A stretch of DNA of 64,000 nucleotides from DASZHA01 sp035938265 (GTDB lineage: Bacteria > Chloroflexota > Dormibacteria > DASZGP01): assembly GCA_035938265.1 (NCBI GenBank), contig DASZHA010000081.1, positions 1 to 64,000 of the forward strand, written 5' to 3'. Below are positions 15,820 through 23,091 of this stretch, piece by piece. Each line of letters opens with the position of its first letter. The stretch's first letter is position 1. The translations under genes were made by a program, and so were the position numbers. The notes under the pieces are model-generated. The model saw only the letters and a program-made list of their open reading frames with translations. It was not told where the DNA came from and ran no database searches.

Positions 15820-16749
15820 ATGAAGCTCGAAGGTATCCACCACATCACCGCGATCACCGGCGACGCACCCCAGAACGTCGAGTTCTACGCCGGCGTGATG
15901 GGCCTGCGGCTGGTCAAGAAAACCGTCAACCAGGACGATCCCACCGTCTACCACCTCTTCTACGCCGATGAGGCGGGGAGCCCCGGCGCCGACCTGACCT
16001 TCTTCGAGTACCCCGGCGCCGCCGCGGGCGTCGCCGGCGAGGGCATGGTCCATCGGATCAGCTGGCGCGTGGGATCGGCCGACGCGCTCAGATTCTGGGA
16101 GGAGAGGCTGGTCACCCACGGGGTTGCGGTGGAGCGAGAGGGCGAGCGGATCCGCTTCCCCGACCCTGAGGGCCTGGGCCTTGAGATCGCGGTGTCCGAC
16201 CGCGACGATCCCCCTCTTCTCGCCGACCACCCCGAGGTTCCCCGCGAGCTTGCGCTGCAGGGATTTGACGGCGTCCGCGCCTACAGCAGCACGCCCGAGG
16301 CCAGTCGCGACTTTCTCACCGGCCTCAACTTCGAAGACACCGGCGATGGATTCGAGGCGCGGGGCGGCGCCCGCGGTTCAACGTACACATACGACCTGGC
16401 CCCCAACCTCGGCGTCCAGGGCGCCGGCACAGTGCACCATGTTGCCTGGGCGGCGCCGATGGACGAGCACGCGGCCTGGCGCCAGTCGGTGCTGGAGGCG
16501 GGCGGCCACCCCACGCCCATCATCGATCGCTTCTACTTCCGCTCGATCTACTTCCGGGAGCCCAGCGGGGTGCTCTTCGAGATCGCCTCCATCGGCCCCG
16601 GCTTCAGCGCCGATGAGCCCAGGGAGCACCTCGGCGAGAAGCTGTCGCTGCCGCCCGACTACGAGCACCTGCGCGATCGGCTGGAACAGGTCCTCACTCC
16701 CCTCCCCGACCCGCGGGCCCGAGCGCGGGAGGCTGCGGCTAAAGGCTGA
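15820..16749 (+). CDS. VOC-family ring-cleaving dioxygenase (MhqO/LinE-like)
   Basis: The 309-residue protein has two tandem vicinal-oxygen-chelate modules. It begins LEGIHHITAITGD, the signature of MhqO-type hydroquinone/glyoxalase-like dioxygenases. Putative metal ligands are the early His pair, the His in VHHVAW and the Glu in GVLFEIAS. Family members cleave hydroquinone or catechol-like rings; the substrate here is unknown. Its 3' end overlaps the convergent MOSC gene by 11 bp. The start follows the WS/DGAT stop by 27 bp, so co-transcription is possible. Confidence 0.85.
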   Translation: MKLEGIHHITAITGDAPQNVEFYAGVMGLRLVKKTVNQDDPTVYHLFYADEAGSPGADLTFFEYPGAAAGVAGEGMVHRISWRVGSADALRFWEERLVTHGVAVEREGERIRFPDPEGLGLEIAVSDRDDPPLLADHPEVPRELALQGFDGVRAYSSTPEASRDFLTGLNFEDTGDGFEARGGARGSTYTYDLAPNLGVQGAGTVHHVAWAAPMDEHAAWRQSVLEAGGHPTPIIDRFYFRSIYFREPSGVLFEIASIGPGFSADEPREHLGEKLSLPPDYEHLRDRLEQVLTPLPDPRARAREAAAKG

Positions 16750-17500
16750 GCTCGTCCCCCACGGCCAGGTGGCCCGGGGCGAGCACGGTGGCGTACACGC
16801 CCAGCAGGGCATTGTGGCCCTGCTTCAGCCTGGGCATCAGCGCCGGCTGGGCTGAGAGGCCCGGCTGCGCGGCCATCGGCATGGCACACCGGATGGTGGG
16901 CATGATCACGTCAGCCCGGACGCCGCCGATATCGAGCTCGTGCCCCACCCAGGCATCCTCGGGATAGTCCCCGTCGGACGCGGCCTCGACCAGCACCGTG
17001 GGGCGGAAGCGGCGGATGTCCCAGTCCAGGCCAGGGTCCAGCCGAGCGGCCGAGGCCAGGCTGGCCTGCGTCAGCAGGTGAAGGGGCGCCAGGTCGAAGA
17101 AGCTGCCGTCGAGCACCGGCAGGTCGATGACGTCGGCAGCGGGATCGCCCTCGGTCTGGAACTCGTAGAACGCCTCGGTGGTGGGCGTGGCCCGCTCCAG
17201 GCGCACCTCGCGGCCCAGCCATTCGGACAGCGCCACAGAGACTCGGGGATCCTCTGCTGACATCGGGGCCTGGCCGGGCACGGTCACCGACACCTCGCCG
17301 TTGTTGGTAGCGGCTGCCGCCAGCAGCAGCCGCGGCTCCCGCTTGGCGCTCAGCACCTTGGTGGTGGCGACGTCGCGGACGCCGTAGATGCGGTCGTTGG
17401 GAATGCCCAGCTCGCCGACCTCGGCGTCGGAGAGGGACTCGCCCTGCATCGACTTCACCGGGTAGCGGTTGAGGCCGGCCACCCTCCCGACGACCGCCAA
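16739..17500 (-). CDS. MOSC domain-containing protein
   Basis: The 253-residue protein combines the MOSC N-terminal beta-barrel domain (GLNRYPVKSMQGESL) with a C-terminal MOSC domain containing RFRPTVLVEA and a conserved Cys in MPTIRCAMP. MOSC proteins bind a molybdenum cofactor or a persulfide on that Cys and include mARC/YiiM-type reductases that act on N-hydroxylated compounds. The reductase partner is not visible nearby. It lies 5 bp downstream of the catechol-dioxygenase-like gene on the same strand, suggesting a two-gene unit. Confidence 0.87.
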   Translation of the reverse strand: MAVVGRVAGLNRYPVKSMQGESLSDAEVGELGIPNDRIYGVRDVATTKVLSAKREPRLLLAAAATNNGEVSVTVPGQAPMSAEDPRVSVALSEWLGREVRLERATPTTEAFYEFQTEGDPAADVIDLPVLDGSFFDLAPLHLLTQASLASAARLDPGLDWDIRRFRPTVLVEAASDGDYPEDAWVGHELDIGGVRADVIMPTIRCAMPMAAQPGLSAQPALMPRLKQGHNALLGVYATVLAPGHLAVGDELSL

Positions 17501-17505
17501 GGGGC

Positions 17506-18435
17506 TCAGCCCTGACGCACCTGCAGGTGGACCCGGTTGCGAGATGGGTCGAGGGCCCAGTAGCCGGCGTCCTCGAGCGGGTTGACCTCCACCCCGCCGC
17601 CGTCCAGGCGCCCGACGACGCGGTCGAGCTCCTCATCGGTGGGAACCTCGACCGTGTAGTGACGGAGCCCGGCGGCGCCCTCCGGCCGTGGCGGCGCCCC
17701 CTGCCCGGCCCAGGTGTTGAGGCCAAGGTGATGGTGGTACCCGCCGGCCGAGATGAAGGCGGCCCCGAAGCGACGCATCAGGCCCATGATGTCGAACCCG
17801 ACGAGGTCGTGGTAGAAGCCGAGGGCCTCCGGGACCTGGCGCACGTGGAGGTGGACGTGGCCCATCTTCGACCCCTCAGGGATGGGATCGTCAAGCCGGT
17901 CCGTCGGCTCCAGGTGGCTGAACATCTCCTTGAGGTCGATGGGGTCGCGGCCCGAGCGGGGGTTGCCGTCCCTGTCGATGGCGCCGAAGGTGTCCTCGCT
18001 ATAGACGAATGTGCCGTCCTCGGGACTCTCGGTGTAGACCTCGATGCCGTTGCCGTCGGGATCCCAGAAGTAGTCCGACTTGGTCATGGTGTGGTCGGTC
18101 GGCGACTGGGGGTAGCGCATCTGTCCCAGGCGGCCGATGACGCGTGCCAGCTCGCGCCGGTTGGGGACCACCACCGCGAGGTGATAGAGGCCGGTGGTGC
18201 CCTCCACCACAGGCTGGTCGGCGCCGGGGTGCAGGACGACCAATTCCTTGTCGGGTGTGCCCAGGCTGATAACGTCGCCGTCGACGCCTCGCGGCGTCAG
18301 GCCGAAGACGTCGGCGTAGAAATGCTTGGCCCGTTCGCCGTCGGTTACGTCGAGGTGGACGGCGCCAACCCCGGTCTCGGGCGCGATCGATGTCGGGGCA
18401 GACTGGGTCGTCTCGGTGTTGCGGGTACTGCTCAA
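17506..18435 (-). CDS. Catechol 2,3-dioxygenase-like VOC protein (CatE-like)
   Basis: Two VOC modules span 309 residues. Likely metal ligands are His in GAVHLDV, His in MGHVHLHV/GYHHHLGLNTW and Glu in GLRHYTVEVP. The GYHHHLGLNTW segment is typical of CatE-type extradiol dioxygenases. The start is TTG 18435, supported by GGAGGT six bases upstream; upstream in-frame codons run into the opposite regulator promoter and look non-coding. It is divergent from the response regulator at 18566, and site C lies between the two starts, so the repeat array could also influence this gene. Confidence 0.85.
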   Translation of the reverse strand: MSSTRNTETTQSAPTSIAPETGVGAVHLDVTDGERAKHFYADVFGLTPRGVDGDVISLGTPDKELVVLHPGADQPVVEGTTGLYHLAVVVPNRRELARVIGRLGQMRYPQSPTDHTMTKSDYFWDPDGNGIEVYTESPEDGTFVYSEDTFGAIDRDGNPRSGRDPIDLKEMFSHLEPTDRLDDPIPEGSKMGHVHLHVRQVPEALGFYHDLVGFDIMGLMRRFGAAFISAGGYHHHLGLNTWAGQGAPPRPEGAAGLRHYTVEVPTDEELDRVVGRLDGGGVEVNPLEDAGYWALDPSRNRVHLQVRQG

Positions 18436-18526
18436 TCGGGGACCTCCTGGTTCGGTGCTGAGAATAGTCTTACCCAGCGCGCCATTCCCCCATCGCTGGC
18501 CCTCCTCAAGGTGCTGTGAGCGATTT

Positions 18527-18548
18527 CCCAGCAAACTCACAGAAACCG
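18527..18548 (+). promoter_or_regulatory. Tandem 11-bp repeat operator upstream of response regulator gene (site C)
   Basis: CCCAGCAAACT (18527-18537) is followed immediately by CACAGAAACCG (18538-18548). The first unit is identical to that at 20741. The array ends only 17 bp before ATG 18566, so bound regulator should block or overlap the promoter, which fits autorepression or a very short leader. Confidence 0.65.
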
Positions 18549-18565
18549 AGATCATTCTTAGATTC

Positions 18566-19270
18566 ATGGCAGAGGCCGTGGCAGACGAAACGCGCATCCT
18601 GGTCGTCGACGACGAGAAGTACATCTCCGACCTGGTGTCGATGGCGCTCAAGGTCGCCGGCTTCACGGTGCAGTCCGCGGGCAGCGCCCGCGAAGCGCGT
18701 AACACCATCAACGAGTTCCGGCCGGCGCTGGTGGTGCTCGATGTCGGCCTCCCCGACCAGGATGGTTTCGAGCTGGTCCAGCGGCTGCGCAACGACGGTC
18801 AGAAGGTGCCGGTCATCTTCCTCACCGCCCGTGACGCAACCGAGGAGAAGATCCACGGGCTGACGGTCGGGGGCGACGACTACGTCACCAAGCCATTCAG
18901 CCTGGAGGAGCTGGTGGCCCGCATCAGGGTCGTGCTCCGGCGCCATGACGGCGACAGGCCGGATGGCAGGTCCGTGCTCAAGCTGGCCGACCTCGAGCTC
19001 GACGAAGAGGCTTACGAGGTGCGGCGCGGCGGCGGGCGGATCGACCTGACTCGAACCGAATTCCGGCTGCTGCGATACCTCTTGATCAACTCCGGGCGGG
19101 TCCTCAGCCGCGCCCAGATCCTGGACCACGTCTGGGAGTACGACTTCGGCGGCGACGCCAGCGTGCTGGAGACATACATCAGCTACCTGCGCCACAAGGT
19201 CGACAAGGTCGAGCCACCCCTGATTCACACCGTCCGCGGCGTCGGATACGTGCTGCGGCTGCCGCGGTAG
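18566..19270 (+). CDS. OmpR-family response regulator
   Basis: The receiver domain has D15-D16, phosphoacceptor D59 (LVVLDVGLPDQDG), a switch Thr in FLTARD and Lys in VTKPF. The winged helix (about residues 135-234) has LTRTEFRLLRYLL and the recognition helix region SVLETYISYLRHKV. It is 3 bp upstream of the histidine kinase gene and clearly its partner. ATG 18566 is the chosen start, with GTG 18578 as an alternative; longer in-frame extensions upstream would cross site C. Predicted targets are its own gene and the gene at 20790. Confidence 0.93.
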   Translation: MAEAVADETRILVVDDEKYISDLVSMALKVAGFTVQSAGSAREARNTINEFRPALVVLDVGLPDQDGFELVQRLRNDGQKVPVIFLTARDATEEKIHGLTVGGDDYVTKPFSLEELVARIRVVLRRHDGDRPDGRSVLKLADLELDEEAYEVRRGGGRIDLTRTEFRLLRYLLINSGRVLSRAQILDHVWEYDFGGDASVLETYISYLRHKVDKVEPPLIHTVRGVGYVLRLPR

Positions 19271-19273
19271 GCG

Positions 19274-20755
19274 ATGTCCCTTCGCCTGCGGCTGCTGGTC
19301 GCGCTGGTGCCTCTCTTCGTCCTCGGCCTGGCGGCCGCCGACGTCGCCACCTACGCGTCGCTGCAGCAGTTCCAGCTCCAGCGCGTCGACCAGCAGGTGA
19401 TCGCCGCCCACGTCGCCGTGGAGAGCTACCTCAATAGCTCTGTCTACGGCAACGAGCGCGGTCCCACCAGCCCCGACGGCCCCGGCGGCGGGCCCCCGGG
19501 GCCATCGTCGCCGTCATTCCCCCAGGGCACCTACGGCGAGCTGCGATCACCCAGCGGGACCGTTCTCAAGAGCCAGTCCTTCAACTTCGGCACCAGCAGC
19601 ACGGAGTCGCATCCCAACCTGCCCTCGAGCCTGAAGCCGGGGACCCAGTCGTCGCCCAACCTCCTGACGGTCAGCGGCACCGGCGGCATCAGCCACTACC
19701 GCGTCTATGTCGACACCGTCAACAACAGCTCCGGCGACATCGTCATCACCGCCTTCCCCCTGGACGACGTCAACGCCACCCTGACCCAGCTGCTGCTGCT
19801 GGAGCTCGCGGTCAGCGGCGGGGTCACGCTGGTGCTGGCGCTGGCGGCGATGGTGATCGTCCGCCGCAGCCTGCGGCCGCTGGAGGAGATGGGCGATACC
19901 GCCCGAACGGTCGTCACTGAAGGGCTGCACCAGCGGGTCACGCCGGCCACCGAGCGCACCGAGGTGGGACGCCTGGGATTGGCCCTGAACACCATGTTCG
20001 AGGAGCTGGAGCAGGCCTTCGCAGCTCGCGACGCCAGCGAGCAGCGCCTGCGCCAGTTCATTTCCGACGCCTCCCACGAGCTGCGCACGCCCTTGACCTC
20101 GATGCGCGGCTACGCCGAGCTGCTCCGACGCGAGCCCGAGATGGAGCACGAGGACATCGGCACGGCGGCCCGCCGAATCGAAGGTGAGGCAAGCCGGCTG
20201 GGCGTGCTGGTCGACGACCTCCTCCTGCTGGCTCGCCTCGACCAGGGCAGGGCGCTGGAGCAAACCCGGGTCGACCTCGAGGCCCTGGTCATTGACGCCT
20301 GCGCCGACGCCCGGGTGGTCGACCCCGGCCGTGCCATCTCGGCCCAGGTGATGGCGCCCCTGGCGGTGATCGGCGACGACATGCGGCTGCGCCAGGTGCT
20401 CAGCAACCTGCTCAAGAACGCCCTGGTGCACACCCCGGCGGGAACCCCGATCGACGTCAGCCTGCGTCCCGAGGACGGCTTCGCCGTAATCGAGGTGGTC
20501 GACCACGGCCCCGGCATCCCCACGGCCGAGGCCGACAAGATCTTCGAGCGCTTCCATCGGTCCGACCCCGAGCAGAGCCGCGACCGTGGCGGCAGCGGCC
20601 TCGGGCTCAGCATCGTCGCCGCCGTCACCGCGGCCCACCGCGGCCGCGTGTCGGTGGTGCCCACGCCTGGCGGAGGCGCCACCTTCCGCATCGAGCTACC
20701 TCTGACCGCCGACTCCGACCCGGCGGCCCAGAACGGATCTCCCAGCAAACTCTGA
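19274..20755 (+). CDS. Sensor histidine kinase with extracytoplasmic Pro/Gly/Ser-rich sensor domain
   Basis: The 493-residue membrane protein has an N-terminal helix (about residues 5-25) and an extracytoplasmic region of about 145 residues containing a Pro/Gly/Ser-rich stretch (PDGPGGGPPGPSSPSFPQG). A second helix (about 175-198), a HAMP linker, a HisKA domain with His268 in SHELRTPLTS and an HATPase domain (VDHGPGIP; GGSGLGLSIV) follow. The domain plan matches TcrY/MprB-like kinases. It forms a pair with the regulator 3 bp upstream. Its stop codon lies inside site B, so transcription of the downstream genes may be switched from within the end of this gene. Confidence 0.93.
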   Translation: MSLRLRLLVALVPLFVLGLAAADVATYASLQQFQLQRVDQQVIAAHVAVESYLNSSVYGNERGPTSPDGPGGGPPGPSSPSFPQGTYGELRSPSGTVLKSQSFNFGTSSTESHPNLPSSLKPGTQSSPNLLTVSGTGGISHYRVYVDTVNNSSGDIVITAFPLDDVNATLTQLLLLELAVSGGVTLVLALAAMVIVRRSLRPLEEMGDTARTVVTEGLHQRVTPATERTEVGRLGLALNTMFEELEQAFAARDASEQRLRQFISDASHELRTPLTSMRGYAELLRREPEMEHEDIGTAARRIEGEASRLGVLVDDLLLLARLDQGRALEQTRVDLEALVIDACADARVVDPGRAISAQVMAPLAVIGDDMRLRQVLSNLLKNALVHTPAGTPIDVSLRPEDGFAVIEVVDHGPGIPTAEADKIFERFHRSDPEQSRDRGGSGLGLSIVAAVTAAHRGRVSVVPTPGGGATFRIELPLTADSDPAAQNGSPSKL

Positions 20756-20769
20756 GCAAAACCTGAAGG
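20741..20769 (+). promoter_or_regulatory. Tandem 11-bp repeat operator upstream of Ser-rich membrane peptide gene (site B)
   Basis: CCCAGCAAACT (20741-20751), CTGAGCAAAAC (20752-20762) and partial CTGAAGG (20763-20769) form a phased array overlapping the kinase stop at 20753-20755. It ends 20 bp before ATG 20790. The match to sites A, C and D is close enough that a shared binding protein is the simplest explanation. Confidence 0.68.
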
Positions 20770-20789
20770 CGGTGTGAGGCTGGAGCGCG

Positions 20790-21128
20790 ATGCTGTGGAT
20801 CATGAACAACGACGACATTCGACAGCAGAGGGCCCGGGCCGTCGCCGCCGCCAGGGCTCGGCTGGGGCGGTTCAAGGTCGGCGCCGCCGCGCTCAGCGTC
20901 CTGACCTTCGGCGGCCTCAGCGCGGGCATCGCGGCGGGCGCGGTCTCGGCTACCACCGCCACCGCGGCGAACACCGCGCCATCCACGGCCACATCGACCA
21001 GCAGCCCCAACCCGGCGGCCACAGGCGCGGCCACGTCCAGCAGCGCGGGCTCGAGCAGCACGTCCTCATCCAGCGCGACGTCCTCCAGCTCCAGCCAGCC
21101 AGCCAAGATCGTGTCCGCCCAGTCGTGA
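20790..21128 (+). CDS. Small membrane protein with Ser/Ala/Thr-rich exported tail
   Basis: The 112-residue protein has a short charged N terminus (NNDDIRQQRARAVAAARARLG), one membrane segment (about residues 30-52) and a low-complexity tail almost entirely of Ser, Ala and Thr. ATG 20790 follows GGAGCGCG; ATG 20802 is an alternative. Its stop overlaps the GTG of apbE (GTGA), so the two are translationally coupled. No FMN-binding domain is present. Orientation and coupling suggest a surface or linker role in the ApbE/reductase module, but function is unknown. Composition is unlike any neighbouring gene except the linker of the small protein at 12243. Confidence 0.75.
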   Translation: MLWIMNNDDIRQQRARAVAAARARLGRFKVGAAALSVLTFGGLSAGIAAGAVSATTATAANTAPSTATSTSSPNPAATGAATSSSAGSSSTSSSSATSSSSSQPAKIVSAQS

Positions 21129-22138
21129 GGTTCCGAATCAATTCCACCCCCCTCCGGCTGAAGCCCTCCCCCGCCCCTCCGCCGAGGGCTGTGGAAGAAA
21201 TCTCTGGTGAGACCTTCCACGGCTTCGGCACAACGGTGGGGGCATGGGCCACAGACCCCGGCCTGGTGACCCGCCTCGACCACTTCATGCGGGCCTGGGT
21301 GGAGACCGTGGAAGCAGCCTGCAGCCGCTTCCGAGAGGACAGCGACATCTCCCGCGCCAACGCCGCCGCCGGGAGGCCCGTCCGGGTCAGCCCGACCCTG
21401 CTACAGGCGGCCGACGCGGCGGTGGCGATGGCCGAGCTGACCGGCGGCCTCTGTGACCCGACCGTCGGCGAAGCCGTGATCAACGCCGGTTACGACCGCA
21501 CCTTCGAGGCGATCGTCGCCGAGGGCCCCGGGCCCGAAGGCCCGGCGCGCGGCGGCGGCGCCTGGCGCCAGGTCGAGGTCGACCACCAAGCCGGCACCAT
21601 CACCATCCCCGCCGGCTACCGCCTCGACCTTGGCGGCAGCGCCAAGGGCTGGGCCGTCGACTCCGCGCTGGCCACCCTGGAGCGCTCCATCCTGGCCGAG
21701 AACCCCGGCGCCGGCATCTGCATCAGCGCCGGGGGCGACCTGGGCGTGGCGGGTCGGGCGCCGGAAACGGGCTGGCCGGTGACCGTGCGCGAGCGGCTGG
21801 ACGGCGAAGACCATGGCACCGAGGTCTTCCTGGCCCGCGGCGCGGTCGCCACCAGCGGCGCCACCGCCCGCCGCTGGCGGCGTGGCGAGGTCACCGGCCA
21901 CCACATCATCGACCCCCGCTCCGGCCGTCCGGGCAGCAGCCACTGGAGCCTGGTCACCGTCTTCAGCGATAGCTGCCTGCTGTCCGACGTGGCCGCCACC
22001 ACCGCCTGGCTGCTCGACGGCGAGGCCGAGGCCTGGCTGGGCGACCACCGCCTTGGCGCCCGGTTGGTTGACGACGGGGGCGCCATCACCGTGGTTGGCG
22101 ACCTCGGCGCCTGGCTCACCGGCGCGATCCTGGCATGA
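21125..22138 (+). CDS. apbE: FAD:protein FMN transferase, ApbE-like
   Basis: The 337-residue protein carries ApbE landmarks in order: FHGFGTTVGAW near the start, CDPTVG, LDLGGSAKGWAVD, SAGGDLGV, VATSGATARRW, HHIIDPRSGRP and a late SDVAATTAWLL. These correspond to FAD- and Mg-binding elements of the flavin transferase that attaches FMN to Thr/Ser of exported redox proteins. There is no signal peptide or lipobox, unlike many ApbE lipoproteins, so export or cytoplasmic action is unresolved. GTG 21125 overlaps the preceding stop, and its own stop overlaps the next ATG. No obvious flavinylation substrate with an FMN-binding domain lies in the window. Confidence 0.9.
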   Translation: MRFRINSTPLRLKPSPAPPPRAVEEISGETFHGFGTTVGAWATDPGLVTRLDHFMRAWVETVEAACSRFREDSDISRANAAAGRPVRVSPTLLQAADAAVAMAELTGGLCDPTVGEAVINAGYDRTFEAIVAEGPGPEGPARGGGAWRQVEVDHQAGTITIPAGYRLDLGGSAKGWAVDSALATLERSILAENPGAGICISAGGDLGVAGRAPETGWPVTVRERLDGEDHGTEVFLARGAVATSGATARRWRRGEVTGHHIIDPRSGRPGSSHWSLVTVFSDSCLLSDVAATTAWLLDGEAEAWLGDHRLGARLVDDGGAITVVGDLGAWLTGAILA

Positions 22139-22728
22139 CGTTGGTCGTCGCCCTGACCGAGCAACCCAGTGCCCTGTGGTACTTCGCCCGGGCCTCGGGC
22201 TTCGTCTCATTGCTGCTGCTGGCCGCCACCGTGGCCCTCGGCCTGGTACTGGCGATGCGGTGGCGCAACACTGTCTTTCCCACCTTCCTCAGCGAGGGCC
22301 TCCATCGCTACCTGACGACGGTGGTCTACGTCTTCCTCGCCATCCACGTGCTCACGCTCTGGCTCGACCCCTTCGCCAAGTTCTCGCTGGCCGACGTCCT
22401 GGTCCCCTTTGTCTCCAGCTACCGGACCTTCTGGATGGGACTCGGCATCTGCGCCATGGAGGTCTCCCTGGCGCTGGGCCTGAGCATCTACATCCGTCCC
22501 CGAATCGGTTACCGGGCGTGGCGCGGGCTCCACTACGGCACCTACGCCACCTTCCCCGTCGCCCTGCTCCACGGCCTTTTCACAGGCACCGACACCGGCG
22601 CCTGGTGGGCGGTGGCGATCTATGCCGTAAGCGGACTACTGGTCGCCGGGCTCGCGGTGGCGCGGGCAGCCGACCTTTTGACGCCTGGCCATTCCCTGCC
22701 AGGGGCCGAGGGCTCAGCCGGGTCGTAG
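22135..22728 (+). CDS. Ferric reductase-like/MsrQ-like heme membrane protein
   Basis: The 197-residue protein has about five to six hydrophobic helices. Histidines within or next to helices (GLHRYLTT, FLAIHVLTLW, RGLHYGTYATFPVALLHGLF) are arranged like the heme ligands of the ferric reductase/YedZ (MsrQ) family. Such proteins pass electrons across the membrane through b-type heme. ATG 22135 overlaps the apbE stop. Pairing with ApbE suggests electron flow to a flavinylated extracytoplasmic acceptor, which is inference. No MsrP-type molybdoenzyme gene is adjacent. Confidence 0.85.
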   Translation: MTLVVALTEQPSALWYFARASGFVSLLLLAATVALGLVLAMRWRNTVFPTFLSEGLHRYLTTVVYVFLAIHVLTLWLDPFAKFSLADVLVPFVSSYRTFWMGLGICAMEVSLALGLSIYIRPRIGYRAWRGLHYGTYATFPVALLHGLFTGTDTGAWWAVAIYAVSGLLVAGLAVARAADLLTPGHSLPGAEGSAGS

Positions 22729-22738
22729 CCTCCGCGGC

Positions 22739-22909
22739 CTAGGAGCCGAAGGCCAGTCGCTGAGCCTCGATCAGGGCGATCGCCAGGATGACGGCGATCA
22801 GCACCAACACCATCAACACGTTCCACCGAGGGTGGCCGACTTTGACGGGGATGAAGCCCATTCTGCCCGGGCTGGAACGGTCTTCTGGGGTTTGGGCCAT
22901 GGGTGCCAT
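22739..22909 (-). CDS. Small single-helix membrane protein, hypothetical
   Basis: A 56-residue product is read from ATG 22909, which has GGAGAG about five bases upstream; a longer frame from 22954 lacks support. A polar N half (MAQTPEDRSSPGR) is followed by a hydrophobic segment (VLMVLVLIAVILAIALI) and a short polar end. It converges on the ferric-reductase gene with a 10-bp gap and diverges from the PAS-EAL gene. Function is unknown; the ribosome-binding site and helix argue that it is real. Confidence 0.6.
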   Translation of the reverse strand: MAPMAQTPEDRSSPGRMGFIPVKVGHPRWNVLMVLVLIAVILAIALIEAQRLAFGS

Positions 22910-23011
22910 CGCACTCTCCGAAATGTTTGGTCCGGCCCCACCAATCTGCGCCACCCGCCGCCAGAAAGCAACGCTTTCCGTCCGACCGGCGAGTTTGCTC
23001 CTCCAGGCACC

Positions 23012-23035
23012 GTGACGGAAATGTCACAAGTGACA
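23012..23035. promoter_or_regulatory. GTGAC/GTCAC palindromic element upstream of PAS-EAL gene
   Basis: GTGAC (23012-23016), GTCAC (23023-23027) and GTGAC (23030-23034) form two overlapping inverted repeats; TGTCAC-AA-GTGACA (23022-23035) has perfect arms. It lies in the divergent region, 57 bp before GTG 23092. It could be an operator, but the spacing does not match the CRP consensus. Confidence 0.4.
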
Positions 23036-23091
23036 CAAGAGCGTCCCACGGGGCCGAACACGCGGGAGAATGCGGACCAGGTAGAACGGCT

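Noticed and set aside
21017..21046. Possible flavinylation motif in the Ser-rich peptide (TGAATS, residues 78-83)
   Set aside because: The known motif needs Ser/Thr directly after GA; here an Ala intervenes and no FMN-binding domain surrounds it.
22988..23006. GAGTTTGCT upstream of the PAS-EAL gene, similar to part of the 11-bp arrays on the opposite strand
   Set aside because: Only one partial unit, opposite orientation and no 11-bp phased neighbour.
23012..23027. CRP-type site reading of GTGA...TCAC
   Set aside because: The half-sites are eight bases apart rather than the six required by the CRP consensus.
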